Shown piece after piece: positions 27,443-36,100 of a stretch of 64,000 bases of DNA. The translations under genes were made by a program, and so were the position numbers. Source of the DNA: Paracyclopina nana. Taxonomy: Eukaryota; Arthropoda; Copepoda; Cyclopoida; Cyclopettidae. The first letter of the stretch is position 1, and each line of letters opens with the position of its first letter. The stretch covers positions 15,450,501 to 15,514,500 of the forward strand of contig JAGUCH010000002.1 in the NCBI GenBank assembly GCA_019096065.1, written 5' to 3'. The notes under the pieces are model-generated. The model was not told the origin of the DNA and made no database searches. It was given only the letters and a program-made list of their open reading frames with translations.

Positions 27443-30400
27443 TAAGTCTAACTTATTCATTTAAGCTATCACAGCTTCACTATATTCGCCTTATCTTTTG
27501 CAGAACTCGTCTCGTTATCGGTAGGCCACCGCACCGGCCAGGGCTGGCCCCAACGTGGCCCAAGGCCAGCCCGCCCCCACCAGCCAGGAGGCCTCCCTTT
27601 CGGGACAATAAAGTCCACGTGCCTAATACTTTTTGTGTCTACTGTGTTTACCGCAACTCATTTCGCGTTTACCTCAGCAGATAGCTCAGCCTTATGAAGC
27701 TCAGCACCTTTCTAGTCAAGTTCAGCAGTTCATTATCATAGCCAAGCACATTTCGAGTCCAATTTTTTACATTTCATGGCCAAAAGGACCGTAGACCATA
27801 TCTCAGGTGTCAAGAATTGCATTTTAATTGCATAATTAATCATTAGCGAATCATTAGCGGCCCAAATCCACAGATTCGGGCCTGTAAATAAGATAGCATT
27901 CCAGCTCGACCTTGACGGCCTTGACACTGCAAACGATGCTTCAATGTTCAAGAAAAGCGTTTACTATAGCCCTGCATTCCAGCTCGGGCTTGATGCAGCA
28001 CCATATTTGAGTGTCTGCGATTACTACCGGCCAAGCGTTGGTGCTTATGGGCTACCAATGCCAATTTGGCATCCTTTTTTCCTTGGGCATTCCTGCTCGG
28101 CCTTGAGTGCGGCGAAGGAAACGTAGTCCCTACAGGACTGGAAAACCGGCCGTATGTCATTGCACATAGCAAAAGCAAGCTCAAGCACTAGGCAATGGCA
28201 CAATATTCTTTTCCATATCAGGCTAGAAGACGTGTATTTTTCATTTTCTCACATGTCAGTCTACAATGTGTGCTGACCTAGCTTGTTTTGCTAGTGCTGT
28301 GTTTAGCGTAAATTGAATTCTCCACCAAAAAAGAGGGGATTCATGTGGCAACTGCAAGATAGCCACATTTCAGCACTTCTTTTATTTAACAATATGCCTA
28401 ATCTTTGTGCACTTTGAACCTTCTCTTCTGTTAGTCCATCTGGCGATCATTAGCGGTATCATTATAACATTAGTCATTTTCATTCTCTTGACTTTTATGC
28501 AACGTTTGATTTTATTCCTTGTACCCGCATAATAAATCCCGGAATTTGGGTCACCACTCGAGCCAAGTATGGCCATTTTTGAGTTTAGATAAGTTCAAAA
28601 ACCTTCCCAGGTGAATTGTAGGTGCACCGGCGGTTCCAATCTTCATTGTTCGTTTTAGCCTTGGGCAAAACGTTTTTAGTTTGTGGTTAGGCGCGTGGTG
28701 GCGCCACCATTCTACATCTCCAAGCGAAGCCGCTCAAACTGGATTTTTCTAGTGTGGGAGCGTCTCTGGATTTTTGTTCCATAACAACTTTTTGCCCCCC
28801 TTGGAGTCGGGTATCTGTTCAACAGAAACTGGCTCAGCGTCTTTGCGCCATGCAACTCACATTTCAGTCTATCTTGCTCAAATGTTTTTTGTCTAGCCAT
28901 TTTGAACAGACTCATCGATTACGTTTTTATCTGTTATCACTGAATTGCATAGCTATTATAGCTCTGCATTCCAGCTCGGTCTTGATGCGTGCATCAAGTT
29001 CGGGTGCTCATGACCGAAATTAATTTAAAAGATTGAGGTTATCAGCACCGATCTTTTCAGCTAATTTCGGTTAGCACTAATAATAAGATCCATAAAGCAA
29101 ATTTTGCACCTTTATGTGCTAGTGTTCAGATTTATAGTTTTTGTGGCACTTTGCCATTTCCAGTTTTATCTAGAAATTTTGTTTACAATACTTTCTCAGA
29201 GCGCGAGTGCGCTCAAAATTTGTGAAATTTTTGGGGCGCAGGCTGCATTTCCTGCGGCTACGTATATATACTCCCCCCTCCACAATTTTCTGCATTTTGT
29301 GGGAACTGTAGTGAGCAGTCACACAAAATTCAGGTAAGTATGTTTTCGAATCTTTAACTATAAAAGATTTAGCAGCTAGGCTAATTTTATTCAATTTTTT
29401 ATTTGAACTATGGCGCCCGTGGGCACCCTCCATGATATCAAAAACCTAAATCGTGCCACTGTAAGGAAGGAAGGTCGGCACATACTAAATTTTATTTTTA
29501 TTTAGAATTACGATTTCCAAAACAAGTGCAGTTGTCACACATAGACTGTTGTGGCAATCGAACTTAAAATGGTATTTTATGGGGAAACACTTGTTCAACC
29601 CCCAAAATACCCCAGTGGTATCCAAAGCTGAAGAATTCACCAGCATATAGGATTTTTGTTGTCTTTATTAGCCACAAGGGAGCGGCCTATTCCAATAGAG
29701 AGTGGGTCCCCACATATTGTTGAGGCAAGAAGGCCATAGTTTGGGCTGATTATTCGCCCAGGCACAAAGCTGTACTTAGTATTTCAAAATCCCTTTTAGG
29801 GAGATGAATCCCATTTTTGTACAGATTTCCATGTTCCATTCTACTCAAAGTCCGGAGGCGCCACGACCAGGCCTGCAGTTCGAACCAGGTCATGGTCCAG
29901 ACACTCTGATATTATAGGCACAGTAGTCGCTACACCCGAGTTTTTATTTCGTGGCATGTACTACTATGATATTGGTATCGTTTCCATGACAGAACAATTT
30001 AAATTCATAGTCATTCTTTTTATCAAAGCTCATTCCTCATTTCGGAGGGTGGGCAAGTTTTTCTAAATTCTTCTGAGATTTTCTAAAATCTTTCCAAGAT
30101 TTTATAAAGTAATGCGGCCAACACAAGTCTTCCCACGTATTGTGAGGTTTTATTGTGTCCCACTTGCACAGTGCCTAGGGCCAACTTTTGCTGTACTAAG
30201 GTACGAATGTCCCAGTAACTATCGACTCACGTGAGGCGTGGAGTGGATAATGGTTCTTGGACATAGCTCAGTGGAGCTTTAACCATAGTTTTCAAAACAT
30301 ACCTATTCAGATGGGGCATTTGCCCCTTTGGTATTACGCCCATCTGCAACTTCCCTCTTGCATGGCGTGCTTGTAGTACTTTACTTTAACTAACAGTCAA

Positions 30401-31031
30401 ACTTTATCCAGGCCAATCGGCCCAGCGAAGGCATTTTAACTTTATTAAAAACTAGTGTAAGTCTAACCCCCTACTATAGTAGTATGGGGCAGAGACACGT
30501 AAGTACCGAGCAAAGCTCGATTTGCATCGGTATTTGTCAGGAAACAGGACGGAATTATTTGTCCCATCAATATTGTAAAAATAACCTACGCAAACTTCAT
30601 TTATTTTGTCAAAGCAAGCGAGGTTTGGTTTGTTGTTGGATTGAACAATCCCTGGAGGAAGTCCAAATCCAGTGCCTTGTGGCTTCCATCATTTTTATAC
30701 ATACTTCTAGAACCGCTAACGAACTGCAGAGAGTATGTTTCGTTAGTTGTTCTCTTGCTGTCAATGTACTGTTCAGCAACTTATCACCTTTATGCATATT
30801 GTACCTTACTGGCGGGCATGTGAAGAGACATTGCCCGTTCGTATCCATTTCTATGATCTTTTTGGCAAGTGGCCAAATTCAGGTCCGCAATCGACATTTT
30901 GCATTAACTTACTTTTGGGTGCGCTTGATTGGTAAAACGGTGCGCCCATATTGGACTGACAAAGTAAAGGTAGTGACCCCATAAAATATGGGCACTACGA
31001 TTACCGTCATCACGTCCTTTCTTACGAATCT
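27443..31031. other. Retroelement segment without supported sense ORF
   Basis: About 3.6 kb between antisense gene B and ORF3. Contains four copies of a CATTCC(A/T)GCTCG-N-CTTGA motif (about 27898, 27971, 28086, 28971), a plus-strand TATA box and splice-like signals at 29263-29544, and only weak ORFs on either strand. It may be regulatory, a non-coding RNA locus, or decayed sequence. Confidence 0.5.
29263..29544 (+). promoter_or_regulatory. Possible antisense promoter and leader exons
   Basis: TATATATA at 29263-29270, then a strong donor CAG|GTAAGT at 29334. An ATG at 29410 opens a short frame reaching a GTAAGG donor at 29461. A 45-bp intron with TACTAAAT branch-like sequence and TTTATTTAG acceptor leads to a frame closing at TAG 29542-29544. 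The product would be about 29 aa. The signals are good but short, and chance is not excluded. Confidence 0.25.
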
Positions 31032-33053
31032 CTATTTAAACTTCTTAAAAGCTAGCTTGTATAGTTCATCATAGGTGAGACGCAGCCGCTTCATTTCATT
31101 TATGTTGCTATCATCTTGGTGATCCATGCCAGTCGCTTTAAGAAACTGAATATAATCAGGGACTGCAGCCATGTTTTTATTCAGTTTCCAATTAGGAATT
31201 ACCTCTTCTAGTAACTCTCTCTCTTTTTGGTCAGGCCTTTCTTTCGTATTTGTAAACCTAACACGGGCGAATTCCTTGTCCTCCCAATCTAAAGGAGCTA
31301 TTCGTGGAATATTAGGAAAGTATTTTTGTTCTTTACCAGTTTTGCTTTTCTCTTTCTCATACTTTCTTATGCCCGCTAACTTCCTGTAATCTACAGTTCC
31401 CTTTCTCTCCCGCAGTTGTCGCCTGGGAAGGATCCGTATTGGAGTGGGCTTACTGATTTCGGGATCAACTGCTGATTGAGCAGCGGCCGAAGCCTCTGGT
31501 TCATTTGGTTCAGCAAATGCTGTGGTTGCCGAGCTACTCGGTTGGTCCGAGGACGCCACAGGGTGCGTGTCTGGAGGCTGTTGGACAGCCCGAGGACTAG
31601 TCTCTTGTTCAACTGTCACTGCTACTTCCGGACGAGTCAATGCTTCCGGAGGATCAGGCTGAGCAATCGCAGGAGGACCCGCAGGTACGTTATTTTTATT
31701 ATACTCTCGAAACCCTGCCAGGGAGCGATAGTTAACGTTTTTTCTTCTCCTTAGGTTATGAGGAAGAAAACGTAATGGGGACAACTTTTCTGGTTCATAA
31801 GGAGCTCGTACAGCAGCCTCAGGTGGTTTCTGAGTACCCGGTTGTGGAACTACAGGGCTAGTTTGCATGACAGTGGGGCGTGCAACCTCAGGAGTAGCTT
31901 GATGAGCAAGGTGCTCCTCAGTCATAGCCGGGTCACCCAAAGGTGTAACATCTGCTGAGGAGTGCTCAAGTACGTTCGTGCTTGGCACAATTTGTGGTAC
32001 TCCCACATTAGGTAACTCACTAGGACTTGGTTGCAAATCAGGTTTTCTTACTGGACTTTTCATTACAGTGTAACGAACTTGTGGCTCTCCTCCTTCAGCT
32101 CCGTAAATCTCCGGTTTCGGGGCACTGGGCCCTTCCATAGGATTATCGATTGGTGGAGAGGGAGGCCGTTTACGTGGTGAGAGTTCTAACTGGCGTCGTA
32201 CAATATCGATTGCTTTTTGAACATTCTGTTTAATGCTTTTTGTCAGCGGTGTACGCCGCAGATTTTTACGAGCAGTATAATAAATTGTGGTTGTGTCATC
32301 ACTATCACTACTTTCATTTTCATCGTCGTGTGTATTTCCGCCGAATGGATCAGTAGGCAGTGCTAATTGCATACTTTCCAGGCCAGCAGATAAAGATTCT
32401 AGGTCAGTGTCAAATTTGGAAGGTGCGATGAAAGATGCTGCTTTTTCAACAACCTCCTCTATTTTATCATTGTCCTTATTAGGAGTTGCGGACATACTTT
32501 GGTCAGGAGTGTGATATTTCTCCGGACTTTCAGGTATATCTGGCACACGTTGATCACGGTATTGGCCACGAAAGGCCCACTTTACAGGGCTGACCCCTGC
32601 AAGTGTCCCTTCACTGACGTTCGAGCGATCAGGAGTACTAATATGGTCAGGTTTGACACTTGGTAAATTCGGGTATAACCGTTCTTGTTGGGCCATTTCA
32701 GCAAAAGTCGGAGGGCCACGTTGGCTTAAGGCCAGCATGTCCTCATAAAATGCTTCATTGGGCCCTGTATTTGCACTTAGTGCAATTGCTTGTTCAATAA
32801 AATCATCAGTGTCAGTCTCCGACAAAGATGCACTCGTATCTTTTTGCGCATTGTTATTAACGGCATTGTTAGCTAGGTATTTTTCTTCTAACTTTTTACG
32901 ATCATATTGTTCCCATTGCTTTTGCACGAGTTGCTTATTTTCCTCCTGTATTCGCAAAATATCTGAGGGCTTAAACAAGCTCGCTGCCTTTTGCATGAGA
33001 ATAGAACCAGAGCGCTTATAGGTTTGGTGAATCGCACTTGGCTCTGTGTCCAT
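31032..33053 (-). CDS. Retroelement ORF3: proline-rich, basic protein with duplicated module
   Basis: 673 aa from the first ATG (33053); the same frame is open without ATG up to 33221 and overlaps the end of pol, in the +1 frame relative to it. So the protein may be made by splicing, frameshift or internal initiation. It is largely low-complexity (Pro, Ser, Glu, Thr). Two copies of a basic module are clear: PLRFLPHNLRRRKNVNYRSL (about 31697-31790) and PIRILPRRQLRERKGTVDYR (about 31345-31450), each continuing as LAG-(F/I)-R-x-Y-x-K. A KRPPSPP patch after a basic helix-like segment (IKQNVQKAIDIVRRQL) lies near 32180. No membrane helix. A nucleic-acid or chromatin binding role is a guess. Family not recognised. 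Confidence 0.7.
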   Translation of the reverse strand: MDTEPSAIHQTYKRSGSILMQKAASLFKPSDILRIQEENKQLVQKQWEQYDRKKLEEKYLANNAVNNNAQKDTSASLSETDTDDFIEQAIALSANTGPNEAFYEDMLALSQRGPPTFAEMAQQERLYPNLPSVKPDHISTPDRSNVSEGTLAGVSPVKWAFRGQYRDQRVPDIPESPEKYHTPDQSMSATPNKDNDKIEEVVEKAASFIAPSKFDTDLESLSAGLESMQLALPTDPFGGNTHDDENESSDSDDTTTIYYTARKNLRRTPLTKSIKQNVQKAIDIVRRQLELSPRKRPPSPPIDNPMEGPSAPKPEIYGAEGGEPQVRYTVMKSPVRKPDLQPSPSELPNVGVPQIVPSTNVLEHSSADVTPLGDPAMTEEHLAHQATPEVARPTVMQTSPVVPQPGTQKPPEAAVRAPYEPEKLSPLRFLPHNLRRRKNVNYRSLAGFREYNKNNVPAGPPAIAQPDPPEALTRPEVAVTVEQETSPRAVQQPPDTHPVASSDQPSSSATTAFAEPNEPEASAAAQSAVDPEISKPTPIRILPRRQLRERKGTVDYRKLAGIRKYEKEKSKTGKEQKYFPNIPRIAPLDWEDKEFARVRFTNTKERPDQKERELLEEVIPNWKLNKNMAAVPDYIQFLKATGMDHQDDSNINEMKRLRLTYDELYKLAFKKFK

Positions 33054-33186
33054 TGATGTGGACTGTGAAATCAATGAACTTTGCGAGGCCACTATACTAG
33101 AGGCCTTTGTATGACCCCGCAAACTATAATCATGACTTTCAGGGGCTGCCCCTTCAAGAAATTCAATAACCTCATTCCTTGCTTTT

Positions 33187-36100
33187 TTACGTAGAATTTC
33201 TTTCTGGAGTGTAAGGTCGTTTCAAGAGGTTGGACAACTTTTCCGGAAGAAATCTATATAGTTCATGGAATCGGTATAACTTTACATGATCTAAGCTTAC
33301 TTCACGAGTAAGCCCATCATAAAGATACGGCTTTACAGTCACAGTTGAATGCTGTCCAATGTCTATGACTTCAAATAAATCATCCATAAATTTATACCGT
33401 TGTTTATTTATGGGGTGTTTTATAACCAAAACTAAAGATCCAATCTCAGGTTTAAAGGAAGGCCTTTCAGTAGCCTTCATTTTTTCTAAGTGGAACTGTT
33501 CTTCTAGATCATATTCGCGCATGCGTTGACGCCATTCAGCTTTATGAATTTTGTCCTCGCTTTCACTAAGTATTTCAAACACATCCCGTCCTAAGTGATA
33601 GAACGGCATTTTGTCGAAAAATAATGAGAAAGGGGTGGGGGTGATCTTCACCCCTTTATCATCAGTATATGCCAAATAAGTAAGAGGGCGGTTATTTATT
33701 GCGTAAATAGAAGTCTTAAACACATCGCATAACTTCATATTGTATGAGTTCGAGTTTAAGACTAATGCACTCCTTATTATTCGTATAGCATTTTCAGCGT
33801 AAGCGTTCGAATGCTTGTATGGCGATAAAGTTCGGTAATGACATAACTCCTTAATTTTATAACGATCAACAAGGCGTTGGAGGGCCTTATTAGTCGTTAG
33901 CTGGGCACCATTATCTGCAAGTAATGTTTTTGGCACCCCAAACAAAGAAATTACTTCTTCCATAGCATTCGCTACCTGCTTATATTTAGCATCCAATAGT
34001 GGTTTAGCAATTATCATCTTAGAATAAACATCGACAAATACTAACAGGTCTTTCGCGGAAGACCCTTTGACTAAAGTGTCATCGAACTTGGCCAAATCAA
34101 TCATTACCAATTCCCATGGCTGAGTCGGGATGCGGAAACGCCCCTTCCCAACAAACCTAGTATTAGCTTGGCGGTATAAAGCACAATGCATGCACGCACC
34201 AATAATAATACGACTGATTCTGGCTGAGTAAGTTGAATACATAGATTGAGTAAAAAGGGTATTGGTCTTTTTACTCCCCAAATGGTTATGTAACAGATGA
34301 ATACATGCCATAAGGTACACACAGTTAGGCATACTCATATACACTTTTGTATTAGTAGCAACACTGAAGGGTAACTTTACATTCTTGCGTATAACCAACA
34401 AGGCACCATCAAGAACTCGGTATTTTACCGCAACATCTAATGGTACTTTCTCAGGAGGCGAAAGCATAATTAAATTTATTATCTTTTGTGTTTCTTCACA
34501 ATTTTGTTGCAACTTAATGAGTAGGTTGCGTGTAATTCCTGGTAAATGTGGCGATATTCGCCGTTTAACCGTTACTGTATCTACTCTTAAGTTATTTTCT
34601 ATATGATTTACTGGTGAGTCAAAATCAGCTTCCCCATGAAACGAATGAGATAGTTTTGAAAGTATCTCGTCCTCAAGAAATTCATCATCATCATGTTTTG
34701 CTTGAAGTAAGGTTGACGTGTCGTCGTGCACAAATGGCGGCTTCGTGCCGATCATGTCAACCCATTTGTCATTTAGGCAATGCAACCTTTTCTGGAGTAG
34801 AGTCTTACTCATAGTTCCAGAATTCACAAGTGTATCATACACGTGTGTAAGTAATTCCTGGGTTGTAAGCACCTTATCTTTGATCGCATCGGGTAGAGGG
34901 TATTTATTTGAATAAATATCCTTAGTAATCTGCCCCGCAATAGAGTAGGGTGCATAAAATACAGTTTCGCCTTCTGGCGTTTGATGGTATTTATTTAATA
35001 ATACATCTACTACTTCTACCTCTGTGCGAGGTACAGCCCTCAATTTCCATGCTACAGGCAGGGAATAAATACGAGCTGCTAGTCTATGAGTAAATGCATC
35101 TTTACCAGTAAACGAACTAGCCAGCACGCTGGCTATTGATAGACAGTCCGTAACTATGACTAATCGCTCATAGGCGAATAGTATACTTTTAAAATGATTT
35201 ATCATTGTTAACACTCCTAATGCTTCACGTTGAAACGAGTGGTACGAGAGGCAAACTGATAGAGGGAAGCGTGCGCTGTGTGCACCAACACACACAGCTT
35301 TCCCATCCTCATTTACCTCCATTAATAAAGCTGAGGTGCTTATTACCCCTGAGTCAACCACTAAATAACCTTCTTTAAAACGTGGCAATGCCAGCGACAT
35401 ACCTGTTTTAATCTCATCTATTACTTTATAGAAACATTTTTCTTGGAAAGCAGTGAAGGTGAACTTTCCTGTTTTCCCTTGTGCTGTTTGTAATACATCT
35501 AGCAGTGGGGCTGTGTATGTAGCCATATTAGGGCAATACTGGCTTAACCAGTTTGTCATCCCAATAAACTTTTGCAGCTGTTTCTTGGTTGTAGGAATAG
35601 GGAAATCATCAAATGCAGACCTGAATTTATCGGGCATTCGCATAGTCATAATCCCATTTTCATCAATAAATATTAGGTGCCCTAAGACTGTAGCTTCTTT
35701 AACACCTAATTGCGTCTTTTTAATTTGTAATAGGGCATTTAAGTCCTTGAGGCTTTGAAACAACTTCCTCAAATCACCTAAATGTCGTATGTAATCGTCC
35801 AATGTAGCAGGCCTAGGCTTGCCAGGGTTCTTACAGGCCACGACCAAATCGTCTACATATACACATGTAAAGGGCAATATCTCAGGGTTAAGGGCCTGTT
35901 GGAGGAGCTCTGCGAACATTCTCGGAGCAATGGCGATCCCTTGTAGGCATGACTTACTTTTCAAAAAGACTGATCTATATATACTGCGAGGGGACGTTAC
36001 TGCGAAGCAGCACATATCAGCACTATCAGAGTCCACAGGTAAGTTATCGTATCCGGATGTCACATCAAAAGATGACATCAAACATGAATTAGATAACATC

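Noticed and set aside
30484-30984. 166-codon plus-strand ORF in the retroelement
   Set aside because: Irregular composition, no recognisable motif, and overlapped by an equally weak minus-strand ORF (30609-30848); probably chance.
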